Assembly (NCBI RefSeq): GCF_000285275.1
Contig: NZ_CADO01000004.1
Coordinates: 45,969-109,968, forward strand
Direction of reading: 5' to 3'
From: Acetobacter pasteurianus subsp. pasteurianus LMG 1262 = NBRC 106471
Lineage (GTDB): Bacteria > Pseudomonadota > Alphaproteobacteria > Acetobacterales > Acetobacteraceae
Length of the DNA stretch: 64,000 nucleotides
Shown: positions 15,270-25,522 of the stretch, in pieces
How the letters are laid out: the number at the start of each line of letters is the position of its first letter
Numbering within the stretch: the stretch's first letter is position 1
The notes under the pieces: generated by a model
Seen by the model: only the letters and a program-made list of their open reading frames with translations
What the model was told of the DNA's origin: nothing
The model's database searches: none
Made by a program: the position numbers and the translations under genes

Positions 15270-17963
15270 ATGCTGAACAAGTCTTTTGAGCCGGCCCAGA
15301 TAGAAACACGCCTGTACGAATTATGGGAAAGCAGAAAGGCATTTTCTGCACAGCCCAACAGCGGCAAAAAGCCGTTCACCATTATGATTCCACCGCCGAA
15401 TGTTACCGGCACCCTGCACATGGGCCATGCCCTGACCATGACATTGCAGGACACTCTTATCCGCTGGAAGCGCATGCAGGGGTTTGATACCCTGTGGCAG
15501 CCCGGTACAGACCACGCAGGCATTGCCACCCAGATGGTGGTGGAACGCACCTTGGCCACCGAAGGCAAAACCCGTCAGGAAATGGGCCGCGATGCGTTTA
15601 TCGAACGCGTGTGGGAATGGAAAGAGCAGTCCGGCGGCGGCATTACCAAACAGCTGCGCCGCCTTGGGGCGTCGCTCGATTGGCCGCGTGAACGCTTCAC
15701 GATGGATGAAGGCCTTTCCCGCGCGGTGCGGGAAGTATTTGTAACTCTTTACAACGAAGGGCTGATTTATCGTGACCGCCGGTTGGTGAACTGGGACCCG
15801 GTTTTCCGCTCCGCCATTTCCGATCTGGAAGTGGAAAGCAAGGATGTTGCCGGTAACCTGTGGTATATCCGCTACCCAGTTGAAGGTGCCGGGGATGCAA
15901 CAATTACGGTTGCCACCACGCGACCAGAAACCATGCTGGGTGATACTGCGGTAGCTGTTCACCCAGAAGATGAACGCTATAAAAACCTGATTGGCAAATC
16001 CGTTCGCCTGCCACTCACCGGCCGTCTGATCCCGATTGTTGCGGATGAACATTCGGACCCGGAAAAAGGCACGGGTGCGGTTAAAATTACCCCTGCGCAC
16101 GATTTTAACGACTTCGAAGTCGGCCGCCGCCACAACCTGCCCATGATCTCTGTTCTGGACGATCAGGCCCGTGTTGTGCTGGACGAAATTGAGCAGGACC
16201 TGAGCGCTGTTGAAGGGTTGGCCGACCCAGCCTTTGTGCGCAGCCTGTCTGGCCTTTCCCGCGAGGAAGCACGCAAAACCATTGTTGCCCGTCTGGAAGA
16301 AGATGGCTGGCTGGAAAAAATCGAACCCCATCGCCACCAGGTACCACATGCTGAACGTGGCGGTGCGGTTATTGAACCACGCCTGACCACACAGTGGTAT
16401 TGCGATGCCGGTAAGCTTTCTGGCCCAGCAGTGGAGGCCATTACATCTGGCCGCGCCAGCTTTATTCCCAAACAGTGGGAAAACACCTTCTTTGCATGGA
16501 TGCGTGATATCCAGCCTTGGTGCATTTCGCGCCAGCTTTGGTGGGGCCACCGTATTCCGGCATGGTACGGGCCGGATGAACACGTGTTTGTGGCGCATGA
16601 TGACGCCGATGCACAGGCACAGGCCAACGCCCATTACGGCAAGCCCGTAGAACTGCGGCGTGATGAAGACGTGCTGGATACGTGGTTTTCTTCCGCTCTG
16701 TGGCCGTTTTCCACACTTGGCTGGCCAGATAAAACACCAGAACTCGCCCGCTATTACCCCACTGATGTGCTGGTAACAGGCTTTGATATTATCTTCTTCT
16801 GGGTTGCCCGGATGATGATGATGGGCCAGCACTTCATGCACGATGTGCCGTTCCGCAACATCTTCATTCATGGCCTTGTGCGCGATGAGCACGGGCAGAA
16901 GATGTCTAAAAGCAAAGGCAACGGTATTGATCCGCTGGAACTGATTGATCAGTACGGTGCAGACGCCATGCGCTTTACCATTTGCGCGCTTACCGGCATT
17001 GGCCGAGATGTCAAACTGGGCCGCAAACGGGTGGAAGACTACCGCGCGTTCATCACCAAGCTCTGGAACGCTGCACGCTTCTGCGAAATGAACGGCGTTA
17101 AACCTGTAGAAGGGTTTGACCCAGCAACCGTGAAATCTCCGCTAGGGCGGTGGATTATCGCGGAAGCTGCTGCTGCCATTACGGAAGCAACACGGGCGCT
17201 GGATTCCTACCGTTTTGATGAATACGCGCTCAGCTGCTACCGCTTTGTATGGAACCGCTTCTGTGACTGGTTCCTGGAATTTGCAAAGCCCGTATTCAAC
17301 TCCACAGATGAAGCCGAAGCAGCCGAAATTCGCGCGGTAGCAGCTTATGTTCTGGGTGTTATCCTGCGTCTGCTGCAACCTGTTATTCCGTTTGTAACGG
17401 ATACGCTGTGGCATTCCTTTGGATATGGGGAAGAAGGCAGCCTTATTTCTGCAAGCTGGCCAGAACCTGTTGTACCTGCCGGAGCAGAAGCCGCTCAGGC
17501 AGAGTGCGATCAGATTATCCGCCTGATTACGGAAATCCGCACGGTGCGCGCTGAAATGAACGTGCCGCCAGCACAGAAGGCCCCGGTCTTTTTGAAAGAC
17601 GCCTTGCCGCAAACATTGGAGCACGCGCAGCGTTGGCAGGAAGCCATTGGCCGTATGGCGCGCGTTTCGGAAGTTGCACCGTTGCAGGGGGATATTCCGC
17701 ATGGTTCTGCGCAGGCTGTGGTGGATGAGGCAACCCTTATTATCCCGCTGGCAGGGCTGATTGATCTGGATGCCGAACGTGCGCGCCTGAAAAAGGAACT
17801 GGGCAAGGCGGAAGATGAAGTTGCCAAAACCGAAAAGAAACTTGGCAACGAAAACTTCGTCACGCGCGCCAAACCAGAAGTGGTGCAGGAAATGCGGGAG
17901 CGCCTGGAAGCACAGCAGGGTGAATGTGTGCGCCTGAAGGCCGCTCTGTCTCGTATCGGGTAA
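15270..17963 (+). CDS. valS: Valyl-tRNA synthetase
   Basis: 897 residues, class Ia. Motifs: HMGHA (HIGH equivalent) after PPPNVTGTL, the editing CP1 domain with TTRPETMLGDTAVAV, the KMSKSKGN loop, the anticodon-binding domain with SYRFDEYAL, and a C-terminal coiled coil (ERARLKKELGKAEDEVAKTEKKL). ATG 15270 was chosen over an upstream ATG at 15201 because the intervening sequence is an intrinsic terminator and GGTGGAA precedes 15270. Confidence 0.98.
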   Translation: MLNKSFEPAQIETRLYELWESRKAFSAQPNSGKKPFTIMIPPPNVTGTLHMGHALTMTLQDTLIRWKRMQGFDTLWQPGTDHAGIATQMVVERTLATEGKTRQEMGRDAFIERVWEWKEQSGGGITKQLRRLGASLDWPRERFTMDEGLSRAVREVFVTLYNEGLIYRDRRLVNWDPVFRSAISDLEVESKDVAGNLWYIRYPVEGAGDATITVATTRPETMLGDTAVAVHPEDERYKNLIGKSVRLPLTGRLIPIVADEHSDPEKGTGAVKITPAHDFNDFEVGRRHNLPMISVLDDQARVVLDEIEQDLSAVEGLADPAFVRSLSGLSREEARKTIVARLEEDGWLEKIEPHRHQVPHAERGGAVIEPRLTTQWYCDAGKLSGPAVEAITSGRASFIPKQWENTFFAWMRDIQPWCISRQLWWGHRIPAWYGPDEHVFVAHDDADAQAQANAHYGKPVELRRDEDVLDTWFSSALWPFSTLGWPDKTPELARYYPTDVLVTGFDIIFFWVARMMMMGQHFMHDVPFRNIFIHGLVRDEHGQKMSKSKGNGIDPLELIDQYGADAMRFTICALTGIGRDVKLGRKRVEDYRAFITKLWNAARFCEMNGVKPVEGFDPATVKSPLGRWIIAEAAAAITEATRALDSYRFDEYALSCYRFVWNRFCDWFLEFAKPVFNSTDEAEAAEIRAVAAYVLGVILRLLQPVIPFVTDTLWHSFGYGEEGSLISASWPEPVVPAGAEAAQAECDQIIRLITEIRTVRAEMNVPPAQKAPVFLKDALPQTLEHAQRWQEAIGRMARVSEVAPLQGDIPHGSAQAVVDEATLIIPLAGLIDLDAERARLKKELGKAEDEVAKTEKKLGNENFVTRAKPEVVQEMRERLEAQQGECVRLKAALSRIG

Positions 17964-17980
17964 CAACCGCGCGAGACGAT

Positions 17981-18015
17981 ATAGCCTGCTGGCTTAATTG
18001 CTGGCAGGCTATTTT
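17981..18015 (+). terminator. Terminator after valS
   Basis: ATAGCCTGC / GCAGGCTAT is a perfect 9-bp stem with a 14-base loop, followed by TTTT. It begins 18 bases after the valS stop and ends before the msrA ribosome binding site. Confidence 0.7.
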
Positions 18016-18042
18016 GCCCACATAGGAAAGGAGAACAGAAGC

Positions 18043-18579
18043 ATGGAAACAGCAATATTAGGCGGTGGATGCTTCTGGTGCCTAGAAGCCGTTTACCGCG
18101 GCATGAAGGGTATTCTCTCCATTGCGCCGGGTTATGCTGGCGGCACGGTGCAGCATCCTACCTATCAGCAGGTGTGCACCGGGCAGACAGGCCATGCCGA
18201 AGTGATCCGGCTGGAGTTTGACCCGGCCATTATCAGTTACGCTGAAATTCTGCGCATCTTCTTTGTTATGCACGACCCCACCACCCTGAACCGGCAGGGG
18301 AATGACAAGGGCACGCAGTATCGCTCCGTCATTTTCTATGAAAACGACCAGCAAAAGCAGCTTGCAGAACGTGCAAAGCAAGACATCGCGCAGGAAAAAA
18401 TCTGGGGCGATCAGCCTGTGGTGACGCAAATTCAGCCTCTCACCACTTTCTGGCCTGCGGAAGAAGCGCATTTTGATTATTACGCCCGCAACCCCATGGC
18501 GGGGTACTGTCAGGTGATTATCAGCCCCAAAGTGGCTAAAGCCCGCAAGGAATTTGCGCGTTACTTTAGCCCCGCATAA
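18043..18579 (+). CDS. msrA: Peptide-methionine (S)-S-oxide reductase MsrA
   Basis: 178 residues; repairs oxidised methionine. The catalytic motif GCFWC (GGGCFWCLEAVYRG) is near the N-terminus, and HDPTTLNRQGNDKGTQYRS is the second family signature. AAGGAG precedes ATG 18043, which is preferred over the frame opening at 17998 inside the valS terminator. It is a single gene between a terminator and the convergent ABC gene. Confidence 0.96.
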   Translation: METAILGGGCFWCLEAVYRGMKGILSIAPGYAGGTVQHPTYQQVCTGQTGHAEVIRLEFDPAIISYAEILRIFFVMHDPTTLNRQGNDKGTQYRSVIFYENDQQKQLAERAKQDIAQEKIWGDQPVVTQIQPLTTFWPAEEAHFDYYARNPMAGYCQVIISPKVAKARKEFARYFSPA

Positions 18580-18591
18580 AGAGCAGACTGC

Positions 18592-19947
18592 TTATTCGGA
18601 AGTTTCATCTTCCAGAAAGAAGCGGTCTCCTTCTTCATCATAGTCAAACAGTTCCGCAAACCGGCCCCAGCCAATAATGGTCTGGAGTGTCTGGCGTGCG
18701 TAATCGGCAGACATGCTGTCTTCCAGCTCACTGCGGAAGCGTTCTGCCTTAATGCTGTGTGTAGGCCGTTCATCCAGTAGGGTGCAGATCATCCGCACCA
18801 ATGGCACATTATGCAGCAGCGCGTGGCCCATAATGGCCTTGCGCTCATCCAGATCACTCAGAACAAAATGCACGCCCTCATTGGTGAGAAGAATATCCCC
18901 ATCTTCCAGCTCTGCCAGACGCAGAAGCTCCAGAGATTCTCCCAACGGGAACAGATCATCCAGCTCAAGCTGAAGCTTTTCTGCCAATACCGGCAAATCT
19001 GCCCGACCATTCAACGGGGGTGCGGCCAAGGCTTCCATCATCCCAATCATCATAGTGATGGAAACAGGCACCAAAGCCCGGAAGGAACGGGTGAGGGCAG
19101 CCCCCTGCGGCGCGCCGCGGCGTGCCAGATCCGCTTCGGAAACAATAGGGGCACGTTGCGTCATCAACGCATAAATGTGGTCCACCAGTTGGCGGAACTC
19201 TGCATCTTCGCGGTTGCGTGGGTGCGCAAACGGCACATGCAACACATGCGCAATGCGTCCGGGGTTGGAAGATGCAATCACGATGCGATCACACATCAGC
19301 ACGGCTTCTTCAATATTGTGCGTCACAATCAGCATAGATTGAACCGGCAGCTTTTCTTCCGACCAAAGCTCAATCAGGTCTGTCCGCAGATTTTCTGCTG
19401 TCAGCACATCTAGAGCAGAAAAGGGCTCATCCATCAGCAGCAGATCAGGATGCACCACTAAGGCGCGTGCCAGCCCCACACGCTGCTGCATGCCGCCAGA
19501 AAGTTCCTTGGGCCATGCGTTTTCATAGCCGCCAAGCCCAATCAGATCTATGGCATCATCAACCAGCTTATCACGCTCTGCCGCAGGCACACCGCGCGCA
19601 TCCAAACCCAGTGCTACGTTTTCCTCCACCGTCATCCACGGAAACAGAGCGAAAGACTGAAACACCACAGCAATTTCCTGCGTGGGTTTATGTAGGGGTT
19701 GCCCTTTCCACAATACCTCTCCAGATGAAGGCGGCAACAAACCTGCCAGAATACGCAGCAGGGTGGACTTGCCAGAACCAGACCGCCCAAGCAGCCCCAC
19801 TATTTCTCCGGCATGCAGGGTCAGGCTGATATTATCCAGCACCTGCACATCGGCGGCGCTGTCCTTATGGTAAAAACGGCTGACATTGCGTGCTTCTGCC
19901 AAAACAGAGCCGGATGGAAATGTTTTTTTCTCTGGGCCAGATGCCAT
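18592..19947 (-). CDS. ABC transporter ATPase (nitrate/taurine type) with C-terminal AAA-associated domain
   Basis: 451 residues. An ABC ATPase domain (about residues 18-260) has Walker A GRSGSGKST (54-62), the signature LSGGMQQR (149-156), Walker B LLLMDEPFSALD (169-180) and a switch histidine in VTHN. It is of the NrtD/SsuB/TauB class. A long linker leads to a C-terminal domain (about 320-440) like the AAA-associated domain found in a subset of these ATPases and thought to be regulatory. It lies 15 bases after the permease gene. No substrate-binding protein is encoded nearby, so the substrate is unknown. Confidence 0.85.
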   Translation of the reverse strand: MASGPEKKTFPSGSVLAEARNVSRFYHKDSAADVQVLDNISLTLHAGEIVGLLGRSGSGKSTLLRILAGLLPPSSGEVLWKGQPLHKPTQEIAVVFQSFALFPWMTVEENVALGLDARGVPAAERDKLVDDAIDLIGLGGYENAWPKELSGGMQQRVGLARALVVHPDLLLMDEPFSALDVLTAENLRTDLIELWSEEKLPVQSMLIVTHNIEEAVLMCDRIVIASSNPGRIAHVLHVPFAHPRNREDAEFRQLVDHIYALMTQRAPIVSEADLARRGAPQGAALTRSFRALVPVSITMMIGMMEALAAPPLNGRADLPVLAEKLQLELDDLFPLGESLELLRLAELEDGDILLTNEGVHFVLSDLDERKAIMGHALLHNVPLVRMICTLLDERPTHSIKAERFRSELEDSMSADYARQTLQTIIGWGRFAELFDYDEEGDRFFLEDETSE

Positions 19948-19962
19948 TGCTATCTATCCGGT

Positions 19963-21711
19963 TCAGTTCAGTTTCAGGCGGCGCGCCACAAAATCAGACA
20001 AAGGGCGCCATACCAAAGCGTTGGTGAACATGACAAATACACACATCACCACCGTACCCAACCCAACATTGCTAATGTTTCCAAGCTGAGTGCTTTGCGC
20101 AACATAAGCGCCCAGACCATGAGCCGTTAGGGTTGTTTCTCCCCATTGCGCCACTTCAGATGCAATGGCTGCGTTCCATGCGCCACCTGCTGCTGCCATA
20201 ACGCCAACAAGGTAATAAGGCGCAATGCCCGGCAGGATGATGCGCCGCCACCAGAACCAGCCCTTTACTTCAAGATTCCGGCCAACTTCCAACAGATTGG
20301 ATGGGAAGGAGGAGGCCCCGGCAATAACATTGAACAGGATGTACCACTGCGCCCCCAAAATCATCAGGGGAGTGAGCCAGATATCTGGGGTTAAGCGGAA
20401 ATGCACAATCACCACCACAAATACCGGAAAGAACAGGTTGGCCGGAAAAGCTGCCCCATACTGCGCCAATATCTGTGCCCGCCGGGCGCGAGTTGGGTCC
20501 AGCCCGCACCAGATACCTACAGGCACCCAGATTAACGAAGCCAGCACCAACATGCTGACCACACGCACCAATGTTATGCCGCCCAACCCAAACACATAGG
20601 CAATCTGGCCAAGTGTGTAATGCGTATGGGCATAGTCCCACACCTGCCATGAAGCCCCGATGCAGACGAGCAGAAGCAAGCCCCACCACAGCCAATCCGG
20701 GCCACCAGTGCTCTCATCCGCATCGACCCGCATGGTATCGGGACGAGACCCAAGAGGCAGGTAGCTAATACGCCGGCCAACAGAGAGCAGGGCGTTCCCG
20801 CACATCCGCAACAAACGTGTGCGGCGCACCAGCCGCAAAAACCACGGTTCCACAACTTGGGTTGCGTTAACGCTTTCCAGCCTAAAGCGTGTAGCCCATG
20901 CCGCCAAAGGCCGGAACAGCACCTGATCGTACACCAAAATAACAACCATCATGGCCACAATGGCTGCGGCTACAGCACCAATATTCTGCTGGTCTATGGC
21001 CATACCCACATAGGAGCCTATGCCCGGCAGGGTGATATCCGTGCTGCCAACAGTAATGCTTTCAGAATACACCACCATGAACCAGCCACCGGCCATGGAC
21101 ATCATGGCGTTCCACACCAAGGATGGAATGGTGCAGGGCACTTCCAGCCGCCAGAACTTTTGCCAGCTTGTCAGACCAAAGCAGCGGGCGGTTTCTTCCA
21201 GCTCAGGCGGCACAGACCGCAAGCCCTGATACATGCCCAACGCCATGTTCCATGCCTGACTGGTAAAAATGGTGAAAATGGCCGCACATTCTGCGCCCAG
21301 TATGCGGCCCGGAAACAACCCCAGAAAAAACGTGATGGTAAAAGACAGAAACCCAAGGATGGGAACAGATTGCAGCACATCCAGCAGCGGCACCAAAATC
21401 TGTCCTGCACGCCTGCTTTTTGCGGCCAGCGTTGCATACACAAACGTAAACACCAATGAGCACGCCAAAGCCGCAAACATGCGTATGGTTGTACGCAACG
21501 CGTAACCGGGCAGGTACCACATATCCAGATGTATGGGCATGCTGGCGGGTGCCACCAATGGCCCCAGCATGTGCCTTACCGCCGCCCCAAGCGCTATTGC
21601 CGCTGCAGCCAGACACAAAAGCAGCAGGGCATCTGCGCTGTTCAGATAACGTAAAGGCAGAGAAGACGAACCTTGTGGCCTAGGTACAAGGTTCATCCAG
21701 CTTCTGTTCAT
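19963..21711 (-). CDS. ABC transporter permease, two fused BPD-type units
   Basis: 582 residues made of two consecutive binding-protein-dependent permease units of about 270 residues, each with five or six membrane segments and an EAA-like loop: [23 protein letters not shown] in the first half and [21 protein letters not shown] in the second. One polypeptide can thus supply both transmembrane halves for the ATPase encoded next. The ATG overlaps the dut stop (ATGA), so it is translationally coupled to dut. Relatives carry nitrate, sulfonate, taurine or bicarbonate; the substrate here cannot be read. Confidence 0.85.
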   Translation of the reverse strand: MNRSWMNLVPRPQGSSSLPLRYLNSADALLLLCLAAAAIALGAAVRHMLGPLVAPASMPIHLDMWYLPGYALRTTIRMFAALACSLVFTFVYATLAAKSRRAGQILVPLLDVLQSVPILGFLSFTITFFLGLFPGRILGAECAAIFTIFTSQAWNMALGMYQGLRSVPPELEETARCFGLTSWQKFWRLEVPCTIPSLVWNAMMSMAGGWFMVVYSESITVGSTDITLPGIGSYVGMAIDQQNIGAVAAAIVAMMVVILVYDQVLFRPLAAWATRFRLESVNATQVVEPWFLRLVRRTRLLRMCGNALLSVGRRISYLPLGSRPDTMRVDADESTGGPDWLWWGLLLLVCIGASWQVWDYAHTHYTLGQIAYVFGLGGITLVRVVSMLVLASLIWVPVGIWCGLDPTRARRAQILAQYGAAFPANLFFPVFVVVIVHFRLTPDIWLTPLMILGAQWYILFNVIAGASSFPSNLLEVGRNLEVKGWFWWRRIILPGIAPYYLVGVMAAAGGAWNAAIASEVAQWGETTLTAHGLGAYVAQSTQLGNISNVGLGTVVMCVFVMFTNALVWRPLSDFVARRLKLN

Positions 21712-22187
21712 GGCACTCCGGTTCCCGTGCTGCCAAACCCACCTGCGCCGCGCTGTGTTTCATCCAACTCATCACATTCGGCCCATACCACCCGCGTTAC
21801 GGGTGCCACAACGGCCTGCGCAATACGCATGCCGCGTTCAATGGTAAATGGAGCCTGCCCGGCATTCAGCACAATAACGCCCAGTTCTCCGCGATAATCT
21901 TCATCCACTGTGCCGGGAGAGTTGGGGAGAATGATGCCGTGCTTAAGAGCCAGACCAGAGCGAGGGCGCACCTGAAGTTCGTACCCACGGGGCAGAGCAA
22001 TACGCAGCCCTGTTGGCACCAGCACCCGTGCGCCAGGCAGCAACACCACGGGTTCTGCTACTGCGGCCAGCAGGTCCATCCCCGCGGCACCTGCCGTGGC
22101 ATAGGTGGGTAGGGGAAGGCCCTGTGCATGATGGAGGCGTTGCACCTGCACACTAAGATCAGCCGAAGGAGAAATGGGTGCAGACAT
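21708..22187 (-). CDS. dut: Deoxyuridine 5'-triphosphate nucleotidohydrolase
   Basis: 159 residues with the five trimeric dUTPase motifs in order: [42 protein letters not shown] and [10 protein letters not shown]. It hydrolyses dUTP to dUMP, keeping uracil out of DNA. ATG 22187 has AGAGG seven bases upstream; a TTG two codons earlier is less likely. It follows coaBC, and its stop overlaps the ABC permease start. Confidence 0.97.
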   Translation of the reverse strand: MSAPISPSADLSVQVQRLHHAQGLPLPTYATAGAAGMDLLAAVAEPVVLLPGARVLVPTGLRIALPRGYELQVRPRSGLALKHGIILPNSPGTVDEDYRGELGVIVLNAGQAPFTIERGMRIAQAVVAPVTRVVWAECDELDETQRGAGGFGSTGTGVP

Positions 22188-22222
22188 AAACAAGCCTCTA
22201 TAAAAATTTCAAAAACAGTCTA

Positions 22223-23452
22223 TCAGGTTTCTGTAAACCAATCTGCCATGCGGGAAGCAAGCCTTTGTGCAACTTCTTCCTTTGGCATATGCGGCCAGCG
22301 TTCACTTCCTTGGGCGGTTATCAGAACAACCTGATTCCTATCACCCCCCATAATACCTGTGCCAGCACTTACATCATTTGCAACAATCCAGTCACATCCC
22401 TTGCGCTGGCGCTTGGCAGTTGCGTGCGCTTCAACCTTTTCTGTTTCCGCTGCAAACCCTACAACCAGGGCGGGCCGTTGCGGACCGGGAGCCGAAATTT
22501 CGGCCAGAATATCCGGATTAGCTACCAGCCGAATAGGAGCGGGCACGTCATCGCGGCTGATTTTTTTAATCTTTTGCCCAGCCTGCACCTCAGGCCGCCA
22601 ATCTGCTACCGCTGCAGTGCAGACTGCAGCATCAAACGGAGCGGCGGCCTTAACGCATTCCAGCATCTGGCAAGCCGTTTCGCACGCAACATATGTAACA
22701 CCGGCAGGAGCGCGTAGCGTAGTTGGGCCACTTACCAGCGTAACTGTTGCCCCAAGGTCTGCCAATGCTGCTGCAATGGCATAACCCTGCTTACCAGATG
22801 ACCTGTTAGCCAGATACCGCACAGGATCAAGCGGTTCATGCGTAGGGCCAGCCGTTACCAGAACAGATTTACCCGCCAAGGGGCCATTCTGTTGTTGCTG
22901 ATGGCGAAAAAAGGCCAATACGGCATCCTGAATATCGGCGGGTTCTGGCATACGGCCTGCACCAAACTCACCACACGCCATAGGGCCAATGGCGGGCGGC
23001 ACAACGTGCACACCGCGCTGCTGCAACGTGGCCACATTATCCTGCGTGGCGGCGTGCTCCCACATTCTCACATTCATGGCGGGAACAGCCATAACAGGCG
23101 CATCTGTGGCCAATAAAAGCGTGCTGGCCAGATCATCCGCCAGACCCGCCGCCATGCGCGCCAGCAAATTGGCAGATGCAGGACAGACAAGAACAAGATC
23201 TGCCCAGCGGGAAAGTGCAATATGCCCCATTTCCTGCTCAGCCGTTAAAGAGAACAGGTCTGTATAAACCGGCTCCTCAGTTAACGCTTGCAGGGTAAGG
23301 GGCGTTACAAACTGGCTTCCACCTTCCGTCAGCACGCAGCGCACCTGCATACCCGCACCTTTAAGCAGGCGCACCAACTCCGGCGCCTTGAAGGCAGCAA
23401 TACTGCCGCCCACAATGAGCAGAATGGAACGAGAAGGCAAAGCCACATCCAT
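22223..23452 (-). CDS. coaBC: Bifunctional phosphopantothenoylcysteine decarboxylase / synthetase
   Basis: 409 residues; two steps of coenzyme A synthesis. The N-terminal CoaC flavoprotein domain has GSIAAFKAPELVR, the histidine segment MGHIALSRWAD, PAMNVRMWEH and the cysteine flap MACGEFGAGRM. The C-terminal CoaB half begins at VLVTAGPTHEPLDPVRYLANRSSGKQG. It follows ubiE by 11 bases and precedes dut. In many alphaproteobacteria ubiB lies between ubiE and coaBC; it is missing here. Confidence 0.97.
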   Translation of the reverse strand: MDVALPSRSILLIVGGSIAAFKAPELVRLLKGAGMQVRCVLTEGGSQFVTPLTLQALTEEPVYTDLFSLTAEQEMGHIALSRWADLVLVCPASANLLARMAAGLADDLASTLLLATDAPVMAVPAMNVRMWEHAATQDNVATLQQRGVHVVPPAIGPMACGEFGAGRMPEPADIQDAVLAFFRHQQQQNGPLAGKSVLVTAGPTHEPLDPVRYLANRSSGKQGYAIAAALADLGATVTLVSGPTTLRAPAGVTYVACETACQMLECVKAAAPFDAAVCTAAVADWRPEVQAGQKIKKISRDDVPAPIRLVANPDILAEISAPGPQRPALVVGFAAETEKVEAHATAKRQRKGCDWIVANDVSAGTGIMGGDRNQVVLITAQGSERWPHMPKEEVAQRLASRMADWFTET

Positions 23453-23463
23453 ACCCTTTGGCC

Positions 23464-24246
23464 TTATACGCGCCAGCCTGAATGAATGGCTGCAATACCG
23501 CCGGAAAGAGACTGATACCGCACGTGAGAGAACCCGGCCTCACGGAACATCTCTGCAAGTGTTTCCTGATCCGGGAAGGTGCGGATGCTTTCTGCCAGAT
23601 ACTGGTAGCTGTCACGGTCCTTGGCAATCAGGTTGCCCATGGCAGGCAGCACCTTAAAAGACCATGCATCATAAATAGGGGCCAGAGCTGCTACCTGAAC
23701 GCGAGAAAATTCGAGGCACAGAAAGCGTCCGCCAGGCTTGAGCACGCGCCGCGCTTCACGCAACACTGCCATTTTATCTGTGCAGTTACGCAGGCCAAAA
23801 GCGATGGAAACCCGATCTACTGACATATCACGCAGCGGAATGGCTTCTGCATCCACAACGCAAAAGGAGAGATCAGACACAAAACCACGATCAATGGCCC
23901 GGTCCCGCCCAACAGACAGCATGCTGCTGTTGATGTCGGTCATGATGGCAGAGCCGCCGCCGCCCTTTAGCCAGCCAAAGGTGATATCACCCGTGCCGCC
24001 GGCCAGATCCAACAAAGACATGCCGGGCTGCGGGCCAAGCTCTGTTACAAAAATACGCTTCCATACCCGATGGATGCCAAGGGACATGATGTCATTCATC
24101 ACGTCATACTTGCCAGCAACGCTATCGAACACGTCACGAACAAGGTTTTTCTTTTCTTCCTTCCTTACGGAACGGAAGCCGAAATCCGTTTCTTCCACTG
24201 TTGCGTCAGAAGAAGCGGGGGAGGGCGTAAAGCTGTTGTCGGTCAT
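23464..24246 (-). CDS. ubiE: Ubiquinone biosynthesis C-methyltransferase UbiE
   Basis: 260 residues, SAM-dependent, with [21 protein letters not shown] at the N-terminus, the SAM motif [12 protein letters not shown], the family signature [18 protein letters not shown] and the C-terminal region ending in AAIHSGWRV. It methylates the benzoquinol ring in ubiquinone synthesis, the quinone that GlpD and acetic acid bacterial membrane dehydrogenases reduce. It is the first gene of the leftward run and is divergent from mutM across 29 bases. Confidence 0.96.
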   Translation of the reverse strand: MTDNSFTPSPASSDATVEETDFGFRSVRKEEKKNLVRDVFDSVAGKYDVMNDIMSLGIHRVWKRIFVTELGPQPGMSLLDLAGGTGDITFGWLKGGGGSAIMTDINSSMLSVGRDRAIDRGFVSDLSFCVVDAEAIPLRDMSVDRVSIAFGLRNCTDKMAVLREARRVLKPGGRFLCLEFSRVQVAALAPIYDAWSFKVLPAMGNLIAKDRDSYQYLAESIRTFPDQETLAEMFREAGFSHVRYQSLSGGIAAIHSGWRV

Positions 24247-24275
24247 GGGGTTCCCCTATACCCTGCTTTTTAGCC

Positions 24276-25115
24276 ATGCCGGAACTCCCTGAAGTAGAAA
24301 CCGTAATGCGCGGGATGCAGATTGCCCTGCAAAACGGTACCATCAAAGAAGCAATTGTGCGCCGTCACGACCTGAGATGGCGGATTCCTGCCGATTTCTC
24401 ACAAACAATCAAAGGCCGCCGGATAGAAGGCTTTCGTCGCCGGGGCAAATATATTCTTATGCGCCTGTCTGGTGGAATGTCCATAATCTGGCATTTGGGC
24501 ATGTCTGGGCGTGTGCTTCTCGATTCTCCAACCGAGCCGTTACCGCATGAACACGTCGTGCTGATTCTGCAGGACGGAAAGCGTTGCGGGTACATAGATC
24601 CGCGCCGGTTTGGTATGTTGGATCTGGTTCCCACAGATCAGGAAGATACCTACCCATTGCTGGCAGGCATGGGGCCTGAGCCCCTTGAGCCTGATTTTAC
24701 CCCCAAAACCCTATTAGCCGCCAGTAAGAACAGGCGGATGCCTATCAAACCTTTTCTGCTTGATCAGAAGGTTGTGGCCGGGTTGGGCAATATTTATGTG
24801 TGCGAGGCCCTGTTTCGGGCTGGCATTGCCCCAACCATGCCGGCCTGTAATCTTACAGCCCCCAAAGCCCGCAAATTGGCGCAAGCCATACGAGATGTGC
24901 TGGAAGAGGCCATAGAAGCGGGTGGCTCCAGCCTGAAAGATTATGTGCGGCCAGAAGGCGGGCTAGGATACTTCCAGCACGCATGGCGGGTATATGGGCA
25001 AACGGGCAAACCATGCCCCAATTGCCCCGGCACCCCTGCATGTTCTGGCGTGCAGCAGATAACACAAGCCGGACGATCCACATTTTTTTGTCCCCAAAGG
25101 CAGAAAAACGGGTAA
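24276..25115 (+). CDS. mutM: Formamidopyrimidine-DNA glycosylase (atypical zinc finger)
   Basis: 279 residues; excises 8-oxoguanine. The catalytic N-terminal [12 protein letters not shown] (Pro2/Glu3) is intact, as are HLGMSGR and the H2TH region [16 protein letters not shown]. The C-terminal zinc finger should be Cys4. It reads CPNC, then QAGRSTFFC, but the fourth cysteine is replaced (FFCPQRQ instead of CPxCQ); an additional cysteine occurs in TPACSG. The DNA-contact QAGRSTF is conserved. Activity is therefore likely, but zinc coordination is unusual. It is divergent from ubiE and is followed by rpsT. Confidence 0.94.
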   Translation: MPELPEVETVMRGMQIALQNGTIKEAIVRRHDLRWRIPADFSQTIKGRRIEGFRRRGKYILMRLSGGMSIIWHLGMSGRVLLDSPTEPLPHEHVVLILQDGKRCGYIDPRRFGMLDLVPTDQEDTYPLLAGMGPEPLEPDFTPKTLLAASKNRRMPIKPFLLDQKVVAGLGNIYVCEALFRAGIAPTMPACNLTAPKARKLAQAIRDVLEEAIEAGGSSLKDYVRPEGGLGYFQHAWRVYGQTGKPCPNCPGTPACSGVQQITQAGRSTFFCPQRQKNG

Positions 25116-25142
25116 AATCCTAGTGGTCGGCACGGAAGAAGC

Positions 25143-25172
25143 TTGACGGAAGGCGCTTAGGTGCATTACAGC
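25143..25172 (+). promoter_or_regulatory. Possible rpsT promoter
   Basis: TTGACG (25143-25148), an 18-base spacer and TACAGC (25167-25172) lie about 80 bases before the S20 gene, in the 137-base gap after mutM. The -35 is good and the -10 weak. Confidence 0.35.
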
Positions 25173-25252
25173 ACCGCTTACTCTTTTGGGTAGCGCGTTC
25201 CGGCGTGTCTGCCCTTTTAATCTTTCTTAAGTGCTGGACAGAATAGAAACTC

Positions 25253-25522
25253 ATGGCGAATATCGCTTCGGCGCGTAAGCGCATCCGGCAGACCGCGAAG
25301 CGGACTGCTCGTAACACCGCCCGCAAATCCCGCATGCGTACTTTCATCAAGAAAGTAGAAACCGCAGTTGAAGCTGGTGATCATGGCGCTGCGCGCGAAG
25401 CACTGCGCCTTGCTCAGCCAGAAATCCAGCGTGCGGCCACCAAGGGCGTTATCCACCACAACACAGTGGCCCGCAAAATTTCCCGCCTGTCTGCCCGTGT
25501 GAAAGCACTGGCTCCGGCCTGA
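25253..25522 (+). CDS. rpsT: 30S ribosomal protein S20
   Basis: 89 residues, highly basic, starting [17 protein letters not shown] and containing [11 protein letters not shown] and [18 protein letters not shown]. This is the standard S20 three-helix sequence. It sits between mutM and dnaA, the usual alphaproteobacterial place, and ends in an intrinsic terminator. Confidence 0.98.
   Translation: MANIASARKRIRQTAKRTARNTARKSRMRTFIKKVETAVEAGDHGAAREALRLAQPEIQRAATKGVIHHNTVARKISRLSARVKALAPA

Noticed and set aside
15321..16892. 523-codon open frame antisense to valS
   Set aside because: It mirrors valS codon structure, has no recognisable domain and no start signal.
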